The notes under the pieces: generated by a model
The model's database searches: none
Told to the model about the DNA's origin: nothing
The model's input: only the letters and a program-made list of their open reading frames with translations
Part shown: one piece after another, positions 49,411-57,382 of the stretch
Layout: the number at the start of each line of letters is the position of its first letter
Numbering within the stretch: position 1 is the stretch's first letter
Assembly (NCBI RefSeq): GCF_040676615.1
Contig: NZ_JBFAPI010000017.1
Location: forward strand, 99,502-163,501
Length of the DNA: 64,000 nt
Direction: 5' to 3'
From: Asanoa sp040676615
Lineage (GTDB): Bacteria; Actinomycetota; Actinomycetes; Mycobacteriales; Micromonosporaceae
Position numbers and translations under genes: made by a program

Positions 49411-49620
49411 TCAGTCGCCCTGGCGCTGCTGGGGAATCTGCCCCTGCAGCAGGGCTCGAACCTCGGATTCACGGTAGCGGCGGTGGCCGCCCAGCGTGCG
49501 AATCGCGCTGAGCTTTCCGGCCTTCGCCCACCGGGTCACCGTCTTCGGGTCGACACGGAACATCGACGCGACCTCTGCCGGCGTGAGTAGCGGCTCGGGT
49601 TCGTGCGTACGCGATGCCAT
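49411..49620 (-). CDS. bldC: Developmental regulator BldC (small MerR-like DNA-binding protein)
   Basis: The protein has 69 residues. Seen: the MerR-type helix-turn-helix LLTPAEVASMFRVDPKTVTRWAKAGKLSAIRTLGGHRRYRESEVRALL, the BldC/excisionase-like winged helix. The region upstream (49621-49867) is long and AT-richer than the surroundings. It holds GGAGGAG at the ribosome position and TATAGG (49641-49646, minus strand) as a possible -10 element. Known: BldC controls the onset of differentiation in Streptomyces and binds direct repeats cooperatively. Size and sequence are intact. The flanking genes are those I recall beside bldC in Streptomyces. Confidence 0.96.
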   Translation of the reverse strand: MASRTHEPEPLLTPAEVASMFRVDPKTVTRWAKAGKLSAIRTLGGHRRYRESEVRALLQGQIPQQRQGD

Positions 49621-49867
49621 CGGTCACTCCTCCACAGGTACCTATAGACATCGGCCGGGGTCCCGCCGGCCGACGCGTCTCTCATGGTCCGGCTAGTCCC
49701 CGATGTCCGACATGGGCCGAACGGCCGAACGTCCCTGGATGGACGGATGAGCAATGACCGATTTATGGCGATTTTATATGCCAGAAACCGCCTTATTTGG
49801 ACTCTACGTCACCGTTCGTGTTCAGGAAAACACGAGGTTAACTCATTCAACGTCACCGATTTGGCAC

Positions 49868-50707
49868 CTAATTACACCGTTCGAGGAGCTGAATCGCACG
49901 CCAACGAGTGACCAAGTTCTCATAGACCTCTGTGGCCCCATCAGCATCACCGCGGGACAAAGCAGCCAGGCCGGCAGCGACCAGACCCGGCGAGTCGTCC
50001 TCTTCGAGGATGGTGTCGGAGAGCAGGTCGACCAGGCCGCCGTAGTCGAGTTCGACCACCGAACGGGGGTGGAACTCCTCCAGCCACCGGGCACCCTCTT
50101 CGACGGCCTCGGTGATCGGCGCGTCCCCGATGGACTTGCGCAGGACGGACAGCGCCCGGGAGGCCCGCCGGCGGGCCTTGGAGATCTCGGTGCGGTAGCG
50201 CAGCGACCGCCGCTCCTCGCGCAGCACGAGTTCGCGCTCGCCCAGGTCGACGAAGACGAACCAGCGCAGCGGCACGCCCCAGGTGGCGATCTGCTCGTGC
50301 ACCCGGGGCACGCCGTGCTCGAGCACCCGGGCACCACTGCGCCAGTCGTCGACGACCGCGCGGGCCTGGCCGGCGAGCACCGGCGGGACGAACGCGTCAG
50401 CGATCACCGACGGCACGCCGTCGCGGGCGCTCAGCGCCGCCTCGGCCACCCGCAGGCGCAGGTTCCAGGGGCAGACGAGCAGCGTGTCGTCGGCCTCCAG
50501 CACGTAGGCCTCTTCGGGCAGGTCGGGCAGGCGGGTCCAGCCGGCGCCAAGGCCCTCGATCACGGCGGTCCGCTGGCGGACCGGCCCCTCCTGGGGCGCG
50601 ACCGCACGGCCCTCACGGACGTAGCGGCGCCAGAAAACCTGACGTTCCCGATCGAATGCGGTCAACGGCTCGTAGACCCGCAGGTAGGAAGCGAACAGCG
50701 ACGGCAC
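49868..50707 (-). CDS. Conserved actinobacterial protein between bldC and the amino-acid dehydrogenase
   Basis: The protein has 279 residues. GTG 50705-50707 has GGAGG eight bases upstream; a longer frame to 50854 overlaps the promoter of the next gene. Seen: LFASYLRVYEPLTAFDRERQVFWRRYV, LLVCPWNLRLRVAEAALSARD, LRWFVFVDLGERELVLREERR, RYRTEISKARRRASRALSVLRKS. The protein is charged and helical, without signal or membrane segments. By position it corresponds to the gene between vdh and bldC in Streptomyces coelicolor (SCO4090, from memory). No function is known. Divergent from the dehydrogenase. Confidence 0.8.
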   Translation of the reverse strand: MPSLFASYLRVYEPLTAFDRERQVFWRRYVREGRAVAPQEGPVRQRTAVIEGLGAGWTRLPDLPEEAYVLEADDTLLVCPWNLRLRVAEAALSARDGVPSVIADAFVPPVLAGQARAVVDDWRSGARVLEHGVPRVHEQIATWGVPLRWFVFVDLGERELVLREERRSLRYRTEISKARRRASRALSVLRKSIGDAPITEAVEEGARWLEEFHPRSVVELDYGGLVDLLSDTILEEDDSPGLVAAGLAALSRGDADGATEVYENLVTRWRAIQLLERCN

Positions 50708-50874
50708 GGCGCGATCCTCCCACGAATCGGCCGCGAGCCGTAACGACGGGCGACACGCGTCTGCGCCACGTTGCCAACGGGAATATCGTCGTGCGCAGAA
50801 ACCGGCACCACCCCGCCGGCGCCACCCGCAGGCGTGCGCCCCACGAGGCCGCACCGCGACCAGGAGGAACAGTG

Positions 50875-51957
50875 ATGGCCGTATTCGCCACTACGGAAGA
50901 TCCCGACTCCACCGGCCATGAACAGGTCGTCTTCTGCCAGGACAAGCAGAGCGGCCTGAAGGCGATCATCGGTATCTACTCCACCGCCCTGGGCCCGGCC
51001 CTCGGCGGCACCCGCTTCTACCCCTACGCCAGCGAGGCCGAGGCCCTCCACGACGTCCTGGAGCTCTCCCGCGGCATGGCCTACAAGAACGCCCTGGCCG
51101 GGCTCGACCTCGGCGGCGGCAAGGCGGTCATCTGGGGAGACCCAGACAAGATCAAGAGCGAGAGCCTGCTGCGGGCGTACGGCCGGTTCGTCGAGTCCCT
51201 CGGCGGGCGCTACTACACCGCCTGCGACGTGGGCACCTACGTCACCGACATGGACGTGGTGGCCCGGGAGACCAGCTACGTCACCGGCCGCAGCGTCGAG
51301 CACGGCGGCGCCGGCGACTCGTCGGTGCTCACCGCGTGGGGCGTCTTCCAGGGCATGCGGGCCGCGGCCGAACACGTCTGGGGCAGCCCGACGCTGGCCG
51401 GCCGCCGGGTCGGCGTGTCCGGTCTCGGCAAGGTCGGTAAGCACCTCACCGCCCACCTGATCGACGACGGCGCCAGCGTGGTGGCCACCGACGTCAACGC
51501 CCGCGCGCTCGACTGGGCCAGGACCACGTACCCCCAGGTCGACCTGGTCTCCGACACCGCCGGCCTGATCTCCGGCGACATCGACGTCTACGCGCCCTGC
51601 GCGCTCGGCGGCGCCCTCGACGACGACACGGTGCCGCAGCTCCGGGCAAAGATCGTCACCGGCGGCGCCAACAACCAGCTCGCCCACCCCGGCATCGAGA
51701 AGCAGCTCGCCGATCGCGGCATCCTCTACACGCCCGACTACGTGGTCAACGCGGGCGGTGTGATCCAGGTCGCAGATGAGATCGAGGGCTTCAACTTCGA
51801 CCGCGCCAAGCTCCGGGCGACGCGGATCTACGACACAACGCGCGAGATCTTGCGACTGGCCGACGCCGAGGGCGTTCCCCCGGCCGTGGCCGCGGATCGC
51901 CTGGCAGAGCGGCGGATGGCCGAGATCGGGCGACTCCGCACCATCCATCTCCGCTGA
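50875..51957 (+). CDS. vdh: Valine/leucine dehydrogenase (Glu/Leu/Phe/Val dehydrogenase family)
   Basis: The protein has 360 residues. ATG 50875 follows GGAGG (50863-50867) by 7 bases; the long frame upstream is not coding. Seen: GPALGGTRFYPYASEAEAL, GLDLGGGKAVIWG with the catalytic Lys, CDVGTYVTDMD, the NAD fold RRVGVSGLGKVGKHLTAHL, and NAGGVIQVADEIEGF. Known reaction: NAD-dependent oxidative deamination of branched-chain amino acids to 2-oxo acids, feeding precursor pools. Valine versus leucine preference cannot be read from sequence. Confidence 0.92.
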   Translation: MAVFATTEDPDSTGHEQVVFCQDKQSGLKAIIGIYSTALGPALGGTRFYPYASEAEALHDVLELSRGMAYKNALAGLDLGGGKAVIWGDPDKIKSESLLRAYGRFVESLGGRYYTACDVGTYVTDMDVVARETSYVTGRSVEHGGAGDSSVLTAWGVFQGMRAAAEHVWGSPTLAGRRVGVSGLGKVGKHLTAHLIDDGASVVATDVNARALDWARTTYPQVDLVSDTAGLISGDIDVYAPCALGGALDDDTVPQLRAKIVTGGANNQLAHPGIEKQLADRGILYTPDYVVNAGGVIQVADEIEGFNFDRAKLRATRIYDTTREILRLADAEGVPPAVAADRLAERRMAEIGRLRTIHLR

Positions 51958-51986
51958 CCAGAGCGCCCCTTACCGTCCGGTTCCCG

Positions 51987-52025
51987 GGTCGTGTCGCCGA
52001 CCGCCTCCTGGCGGGCGACACGACC
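51987..52025 (+). terminator. Terminator after vdh
   Basis: A perfect 12-bp stem (51987-51998 with 52014-52025) on a 15-base loop lies 29 bases after the stop. Confidence 0.7.
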
Positions 52026-52192
52026 GCCGGACATTCCCCTGATCAAAAACGTGATCGACGCGCCGGCCGGACGGGGCAACCCGAGGTGTCGAACCTGGCC
52101 ATCCCCATGTACCGTAAGAGCCACGAGAGATGCCTGACGTCATCGGGGCCCGCCTTCGTGCTGCCCCGAATTCTGTGCGAGGGGGTCGAGCC

Positions 52193-52417
52193 ATGGGGCG
52201 CGGCCGTGCTAAGGCCAAGCAGACAAAGGTGGCCAGGGAGTTGAAGTATCACTCCCCGAACACCGACCTTGCTGCCTTGCAGCGAGAACTCGGCGGCAGC
52301 GGCAAGTCGGACCACGACTTCGACAATGACCACAGCGGCAGCTTGGTCGACGACGAAGACGAGGACGACATCGCAGAAGACGACGCTTCCAACAACTGGT
52401 CGTCTCGCTCCCGCTGA
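52193..52417 (+). CDS. DUF3073 protein
   Basis: The protein has 74 residues. ATG 52193 follows GAGGGGG; the frame from 52130 is an unlikely extension. Seen: a strongly basic N-terminus (MGRGRAKAKQTKVARELKYH), then SPNTDLAALQRELGG and a very acidic C-terminal half (DDEDEDDIAEDDAS). This is the small, charged DUF3073 family found across actinomycetes, usually next to purM. Role unknown. Convergent with the RiPP precursor gene. Confidence 0.92.
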   Translation: MGRGRAKAKQTKVARELKYHSPNTDLAALQRELGGSGKSDHDFDNDHSGSLVDDEDEDDIAEDDASNNWSSRSR

Positions 52418-52432
52418 CCCCCGGGTCATCAA

Positions 52433-52461
52433 CGAGCACGCGGTAACTACCCGCGTGCTCG
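52433..52461. terminator. Bidirectional terminator between DUF3073 and RiPP precursor
   Basis: A perfect 11-bp stem (52433-52443 with 52451-52461) on a 7-base loop lies 15 bases after the DUF3073 stop and 16 bases from the precursor stop on the other strand. Confidence 0.8.
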
Positions 52462-52477
52462 GTCGTGTCCAGGGGTG

Positions 52478-52717
52478 TCAGCGGGGCCGGTTGTTCCAGT
52501 TGTAGAACGTTGGGATGTTCTCGAAGTGGTTCCAGGCACACACCGCGCCGTCGGCCGGGTCGGCCGCCTCCGCGCGTAGCTTGCGAGCCTCTTCCGCTTC
52601 CATCAGCAGTGCGCTGAGCCCTGCCCGCACACCGGCGACGCGGTCGGCGAGGTCGGTGGTGTCAGCCGTGGCGCCCTCGACGTCGTCAGACGGCCGAAGG
52701 CTGGTGGTCTCGGGCAT
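52478..52717 (-). CDS. amcA: RiPP precursor peptide, multiple-cyclophane type (AmcA-like)
   Basis: The protein has 79 residues. ATG 52715-52717 has GGAAGG eleven bases upstream. The start lies inside the 3' end of the maturase gene (32-base overlap), so the two are co-transcribed and probably coupled. Seen: an acidic, helical leader (about residues 1-57, with DLADRVAGVRAGLSALLMEA) and a C-terminal core AWNHFENIPTFYNWNNRPR (61-79). Aromatics stand at 62 (W), 65 (F), 71 (F) and 74 (W), spaced in multiples of three, giving triplets WNH, FEN, FYN and WNN. Known: radical SAM cyclophane synthases crosslink such an aromatic to the third residue of the triplet. Size, position and core make this a precursor. 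The family name AmcA is from memory. Confidence 0.85.
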   Translation of the reverse strand: MPETTSLRPSDDVEGATADTTDLADRVAGVRAGLSALLMEAEEARKLRAEAADPADGAVCAWNHFENIPTFYNWNNRPR

Positions 52718-53822
52718 GCTGCAACACCCCTTCCAGTAGGCGGATCTTGCTGTTGCGGCAGTGGTCGGTCTCGGTCGTGTCGAACCGGCCGTGTTCGAAA
52801 TAGCGGTTCGCCGCGTGCGCACCGCCGCAGAAACCGAAGTAGGGGCAGGTTGCCCGGCACGCCTCCACGCCGTCGAGGAACTCGGCGACCCAGGGCGTGC
52901 GGCTGGCCGCACCCGCGATGATTTCGGTAAGGGGTGTCGCCAGGACGTTGCCGCTGCTGAAGTCGCCGTGCCGGGCGTCCTGGAACCCGGCCAGCTCGGG
53001 AGAGAGCAGCACCACCGAGCCGTCGTAGGCGACGGTAGGAATCGGGTCGAGCTGCCGGGGCAGCAGGCTGTCGGCGGTGCCGGCCAGCACCGCCTCGGTG
53101 TAGCGCAGTGACCACTCGATCTCGCGGACGTGGATCCGCGGATCCTGGCGCCAGGCGGCGACGAGTTCGGCCCAGAAGTCGACGACCTGCTGTGCCGGAT
53201 GGGCGTTGGCGCGGGTGTTGGTGCCCTCGGTCTCTTCGATGTTGATGCCGAGCACGTCGCAACCGAGGTCGAGGAAATAGCGGTAGAGCTCGGCCGCCCG
53301 CCCAGGTGCGGGATCGGAGACCACGCAGAGGGCGGAGAAGCCGACGCCGTGCCGGCGCAGCGTCTCGATGCCGCGGACGATGCGGTCGTAGGCGGGCCGG
53401 CCGCCCCGGGTCACCCGGTCGCCGTTGCGCTCGCGCGGCCCGTCGACGCTGACACTGACCCGGATCTGGTGCGCGGCGAAGAACTCACACCAGGCGTCGT
53501 CGACCAGCGTCGCGTTGGTCTGGACGTGGTGCTCGACCGCCGGATCGAACGGCGCGAGCAGCGCGGCGAGGTGGTCGCGACCGGTCGCCAGCGGCTCGCC
53601 GCCGTGCCAGACGACCGAGAAGCGGCCGTCTGCGGCCCAGCGGTTGACCGGCTCCGCGACCGCGCCGGCTACGCCGACCGGCATTTTCCGGTCAGCGGAG
53701 CGGAACGGGAGATAACAGTAGGCGCAGTCGAGGTTGCACAGCGTCGTCGGCTGCATGACCACATAGGAGGGCACCTGGGCGATGCCGCGCATGCCGGTGA
53801 ACTGGCCATGCCGGACAACCAC
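52686..53822 (-). CDS. amcB: Radical SAM/SPASM peptide maturase (cyclophane-forming, AmcB-like)
   Basis: The protein has 378 residues. GTG 53820-53822 follows AGGAGG by 4 bases. Seen: the radical SAM motif CNLDCAYC (Cys29, Cys33, Cys36), VVWHGGEPLA, HHVQTNATLVDDAW, RVSVSVDGPRERNGDRV, FSALCVVSDPA and ILGINIEETEG-like NIEETEGTN. It ends with a SPASM region (CRATCPYFGFCGGAHAANRYF, later DHCRNSK) carrying the Cys ligands of auxiliary iron-sulfur clusters. Known: this class includes rSAM enzymes that form three-residue cyclophanes on aromatic residues. It lies between purM and DUF3073, where I recall no extra genes in Streptomyces. No transporter, protease or second modification enzyme is next to it. 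Confidence 0.9.
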   Translation of the reverse strand: MVVRHGQFTGMRGIAQVPSYVVMQPTTLCNLDCAYCYLPFRSADRKMPVGVAGAVAEPVNRWAADGRFSVVWHGGEPLATGRDHLAALLAPFDPAVEHHVQTNATLVDDAWCEFFAAHQIRVSVSVDGPRERNGDRVTRGGRPAYDRIVRGIETLRRHGVGFSALCVVSDPAPGRAAELYRYFLDLGCDVLGINIEETEGTNTRANAHPAQQVVDFWAELVAAWRQDPRIHVREIEWSLRYTEAVLAGTADSLLPRQLDPIPTVAYDGSVVLLSPELAGFQDARHGDFSSGNVLATPLTEIIAGAASRTPWVAEFLDGVEACRATCPYFGFCGGAHAANRYFEHGRFDTTETDHCRNSKIRLLEGVLQHARDHQPSAV

Positions 53823-53861
53823 CCGCCCTCCTCTCCCCGTCGAGGTGTCGAAGGCAGGACT

Positions 53862-53946
53862 TTAGGTTAGGCGGCGGTAGCCAATCGGGTAAGACCCAAT
53901 CAGTTGTCAGCTCAGGTCCTCAGGCGTCTTGACACTGCGTGTCAAG
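53862..53946 (-). promoter_or_regulatory. Upstream region of the RiPP locus with palindrome and iron-box half site
   Basis: CTTGACACTGCGTGTCAAG (53928-53946) is a perfect 8-bp inverted repeat with a 3-base spacer, about 106 bases upstream of the maturase start. Closer (53862-53872) is TTAGGTTAGGC, identical to the left half of actinobacterial iron boxes (DmdR/IdeR type), but the right half is not conserved. Candidate operator; which protein binds is unknown. Confidence 0.5.
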
Positions 53947-53992
53947 CGGCCGCCCGGTCACTAGGCGAACGATCACAAGGGCCCGGCCGCGA

Positions 53993-55144
53993 TCAGCCGC
54001 GGGTGTGCTGGCCGATCATCTGAACGGTGCCGGTGCCCTCGATGATTTCGCCGGCCTGCCAGGCGTCGATGCCGCGGCCGGCGAGGAACGCCAGCGCCCG
54101 GTCGGCGTCTTCCGGCGAGACGATGGCGAACATGCCGACGCCCATGTTGAACGTCGACTCCATCTCCTGGTCTTCGATCCGGCCCTTGGCCTGCACCATG
54201 TCGAAGATCGGCTGCGGCTTCCAGGTCGAGCGGTTGACCACGGCGTCGACGTGTTCGGGCAGCACCCGCACCAGGTTGCCGGGGATGCCGCCGCCGGTGA
54301 CGTGGGCCAGCGCCCGCACGTCGGCCTCGGAGATCAGCTTGAGGCAGTCGCGGGCGTAGATCTTGGTCGGCGTGAGCAGCTCCTCGCCGAGGGTGCGCTG
54401 CTTGCCGAAGTCGTCGACGACCGTGTCGAGCCGCATCCGGCCGGCGCCGAGCAGCACGTGGCGGACCAGCGAGTAGCCGTTGGAGTGCAGGCCCGAGGAG
54501 CGCATGGCGATGACCACGTCGCCGACCTCGACCCGCTCGCGGCCGAGGATCTCGCTCTCCTCCACCACGCCGACACCGGTCGCCGATAGGTCGTATTCGT
54601 CGGGGCGCAGGACACCCGGGTGCTCGGCCGTCTCGCCACCGAGCAGGGCGCAGCCGGCGTAGCGGCAGCCGTCGGAGATGCCGGCGCCGATCTCGGCCAC
54701 CTTGTCGGGCACGACCTCGCCGCAGGCGATGTAGTCGAGCAGGAACAGCGGCTCGGCGCCGCACGCGACCAGGTCGTCGACGACCATCGCGACCAGGTCG
54801 ATGCCGACCGTGTCGTGGATGTCGAGCTGCTGCGCGATGACCAGCTTGGTGCCGACACCGTCGGTCGACGAGGCCAGGATCGGGTTCTTGTAGCGCTTGG
54901 TGTCGAGCTTGAAGAGGCCCGCGAAGCCGCCGAGGTCGCCGAGCACCTCGGGGCGCTGCGCCTTGGCCACCTTGCTCTTGAGCAGCTCGACCGCGCGCTC
55001 GCCGGCGTGGATCGAGACGCCGGCGTCGGCGTAGGTCACTGTGCGCTTGCGACTGGTGCGACCCGAACCGGCCGTCCATGGCTGGAGACCGTCGGTGCCC
55101 CCGGTGTTGCTCGGGCCGCCGCCCCGCTCAGTAACGTGCGTCAC
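53993..55144 (-). CDS. purM: Phosphoribosylformylglycinamidine cyclo-ligase
   Basis: The protein has 383 residues with a GTG start (55142-55144) and GGGAG upstream. A 35-residue non-conserved N-terminal extension precedes VTYADAGVSIHAGERAVEL. Seen: the AIR synthase signatures ASSTDGVGTKLVIAQQ, IDLVAMVVDDLVACGAEPLFLLDYIACG, LLGGETAEHPGV, and GGGIPGNLVRVLP. Known: ATP-dependent cyclisation of FGAM to AIR in purine synthesis. It lies 48 bases after purF on the same strand. Confidence 0.97.
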   Translation of the reverse strand: MTHVTERGGGPSNTGGTDGLQPWTAGSGRTSRKRTVTYADAGVSIHAGERAVELLKSKVAKAQRPEVLGDLGGFAGLFKLDTKRYKNPILASSTDGVGTKLVIAQQLDIHDTVGIDLVAMVVDDLVACGAEPLFLLDYIACGEVVPDKVAEIGAGISDGCRYAGCALLGGETAEHPGVLRPDEYDLSATGVGVVEESEILGRERVEVGDVVIAMRSSGLHSNGYSLVRHVLLGAGRMRLDTVVDDFGKQRTLGEELLTPTKIYARDCLKLISEADVRALAHVTGGGIPGNLVRVLPEHVDAVVNRSTWKPQPIFDMVQAKGRIEDQEMESTFNMGVGMFAIVSPEDADRALAFLAGRGIDAWQAGEIIEGTGTVQMIGQHTRG

Positions 55145-55192
55145 GATTTCTCCCTTTACGCCTGACGCGCGGTGTCTCGCTGGAGACGCCGG

Positions 55193-56773
55193 CTAGGAAC
55201 TGTGCGTGCCGCCGCCGTTGGAGCTGGCTGCCATCTGCTGGACGACCAACGGAAGGTCGCCCGACGCCGGACGGTTGGCTCCGCCCTCGCCGCGCTGCTC
55301 GGCATCGGCGCCGACCCGCCGGGCGACACCTTCGAGCACGTGCTTGCCGATCAGGTTGCCGGCCGGCAGCGGGATCGGGTACTCCCCATCGAAACACGCG
55401 CGGCACAGGCGCGTCTTCGGCTGCTCGGTCGCGGCAATCAGACCGCCGAGTGATACGTAACCCAACGAGTCGGCACCGATCGATCGCCGGATGCCCTCGT
55501 TGTCGAGGCCGTTGGCCAGCAGCTCCGCGCGGGTGGCGAAGTCGATGCCGTAGAAGCAGGGCCAGTTGACCGGCGGCGAGGAGATGCGCACGTGCACCTC
55601 GAGCGCGCCGGCCTCGCGGAGCATGCGGACGATGGCCCGCTGGGTGTTGCCCCGCACGATGGAGTCGTCGACCACCACGATCCGCTTGCCGCGGACGTTT
55701 TCCCGCAATGGGTTGAGCTTGAGCCGGATGCCGAGCTGGCGCAGCGTCTGCGACGGCTGGATGAAGGTGCGCCCGACGTAGGCGTTCTTCACCAGGCCCG
55801 CGCCGTAGGTGATGCCGGACTCGGCGGCGTAGCCGATCGCGGCCGGCGTGCCGGACTCGGGCACCGGGATCACCATGTCGGCCTCGACCGGGTGCTCCTT
55901 GGCGAGCTGGCGGCCGATCTGCACCCGGGCGGCGTGCACGTTGCGCCCGGAGATCGTGGTGTCGGGGCGCGCGATGTAGACGTATTCGAAGAGGCAGCCC
56001 TTGGGCTCGGGCACCGCGAACCGGAACGAGCGCAGCCCGTCTTCGTCGATCGCGATCAGCTCACCCGGCTCGACCTCGCGCACGACGCTGGCGCCGACGA
56101 TGTCGAGGGCCGCGGTCTCGCTGGCCACCACCCAGCCGCGCTCCAGCCGGCCGAGCACCAGCGGCCGCACCCCATAAGGGTCACGGGCGGCGTAGAGGGT
56201 GTTTTCGTCCATGAACACGAAGCTGAACGCGCCCTGCAGGGTGGGCAGCACCTCGAGCGCGGCGGCCTCGACCGACATGTCGGGGCGGCCGGCGAGCAGC
56301 GCGGTCACCAGCGCGGTGTCGGAGGTGGTCGCCGGGTCGGTCGGCAGACCCCGCTCGGCGACCTCGCGGGCCAACTCGGCGGTGTTGACCAGGTTGCCGT
56401 TGTGCGCCAGCGCGATGGTCGTGCCGGCCGTGGTCGCCCGGATCGTCGGCTGGGCGTTTTCCCACGTCGAGCCGCCGGTGGTGGAGTAACGGGTGTGGCC
56501 GATGGCGAGATGGCCGCGCAGGCTGGCCAGCGTGGGCTCGTCGAAAACCTGGGCCACCAGGCCGAGGTCCTTGTAGACCACCACGCCGGAGCCGTCGCTG
56601 ACGGCTATGCCGGCCGCTTCCTGGCCTCGGTGCTGAAGGGCGTAGAGCCCGAAGTAGGTCAGCTTCGCGACCTCTTCACCCGGCCCCCACACACCGAACA
56701 CACCGCAAGCATCTTGCGGGCCGGGTCGTTGGGGGTCGAGGTCCTGGCTCAACCGGCCGTCGCCTCGGGGCAC
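55193..56773 (-). CDS. purF: Amidophosphoribosyltransferase
   Basis: The protein has 526 residues. Seen: a 22-residue propeptide ending DA, then Cys23 starting CGVFGVWG, the N-terminal nucleophile of the glutamine amidotransferase domain exposed by self-cleavage; HRGQEAAGIAV; GHTRYSTTG; and the phosphoribosyltransferase signature RIVVVDDSIVRGNTQ. The conserved CRACFDGEYPIP near residue 475 carries Cys residues of the iron-sulfur type found in some PurF proteins. Known: first committed step of purine synthesis. A Gly/Ala/Asn-rich tail of about 40 residues is extra. Confidence 0.97.
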   Translation of the reverse strand: MPRGDGRLSQDLDPQRPGPQDACGVFGVWGPGEEVAKLTYFGLYALQHRGQEAAGIAVSDGSGVVVYKDLGLVAQVFDEPTLASLRGHLAIGHTRYSTTGGSTWENAQPTIRATTAGTTIALAHNGNLVNTAELAREVAERGLPTDPATTSDTALVTALLAGRPDMSVEAAALEVLPTLQGAFSFVFMDENTLYAARDPYGVRPLVLGRLERGWVVASETAALDIVGASVVREVEPGELIAIDEDGLRSFRFAVPEPKGCLFEYVYIARPDTTISGRNVHAARVQIGRQLAKEHPVEADMVIPVPESGTPAAIGYAAESGITYGAGLVKNAYVGRTFIQPSQTLRQLGIRLKLNPLRENVRGKRIVVVDDSIVRGNTQRAIVRMLREAGALEVHVRISSPPVNWPCFYGIDFATRAELLANGLDNEGIRRSIGADSLGYVSLGGLIAATEQPKTRLCRACFDGEYPIPLPAGNLIGKHVLEGVARRVGADAEQRGEGGANRPASGDLPLVVQQMAASSNGGGTHSS

Positions 56774-56908
56774 CTACCGCTCCTCGCTGCTCACCTGCTT
56801 GGCACGTCTGCTCGGGCCAGTGTACGCGAGTTCAGGCCGGTCACCGTCGGCCACCTTGGCGCTCCACGCGGTCAACGGACCCGTTCGGGCGACCCGATTT
56901 CTGGCCGA

Positions 56909-57259
56909 CTAGGGGAGATATGCGGAGAGATCGGCTCGGTTTCCGCTTGCCTTGATCTTGCCGGCGGCAAGCGCCGCAGCCCAGTCGAGGCGGCCGGTCG
57001 CGAGAAGGATCCACGTCACACCGTCGGTTTCGACCACATTAGAGGGAGTTCCACGGGTATGTCGCGGTCCTGGAATGCATTGCACGGCACCGTATGGTGG
57101 GACCCGCACCTCGACCGAGCGGCCTGGCGCGCGCTTGGCGAGGTCGGTCAGCAGCGCACGCACGGCATCACGGAGCGTCGCCGCCTCGGGGCTATCCCCG
57201 GCGTCGAGGGCATCAAGGGCGGCAGCTACCGCGGGTGACTTATTGTGCGCACGGGACAT
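56909..57259 (-). CDS. Sterol carrier-like (SCP2-type) family protein
   Basis: The protein has 116 residues from ATG 57257-57259. Seen: AVAAALDALDAGDSPEAATLRDAVRALL, then the SCP-like strand region SVEVRVPPYGAVQCI and TWILLATGRLDWAAALAAGKIKASGNRADLSAYLP, a pattern of actinobacterial sterol-carrier family proteins that stand beside purF. Known: the SCP2 fold binds lipids; the role in these bacteria is unknown. The ribosome site is weak. It lies 135 bases upstream of purF on the same strand. Confidence 0.8.
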   Translation of the reverse strand: MSRAHNKSPAVAAALDALDAGDSPEAATLRDAVRALLTDLAKRAPGRSVEVRVPPYGAVQCIPGPRHTRGTPSNVVETDGVTWILLATGRLDWAAALAAGKIKASGNRADLSAYLP

Positions 57260-57382
57260 GACGGGACGATACGACCTCTTCGCGTTGTTGTTCCTTCGGC
57301 CCTGGGTCGCGCTGATCCCGTCGGACAAGGCATAGTGACCGACGGTGTACTCGTTCGGGGGTGAGACCGGAAGGCGGTGGAC

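Noticed and set aside
52130..52192. N-terminal extension of the DUF3073 protein
   Set aside because: The family starts MGRGRAKAKQ; a good ribosome site lies before ATG 52193.
53862..53880. Full DmdR/IdeR iron box upstream of the RiPP maturase
   Set aside because: Only the left half TTAGGTTAGGC matches; the right half GGCGGTAGC does not complete the palindrome. Reported only as a half site.
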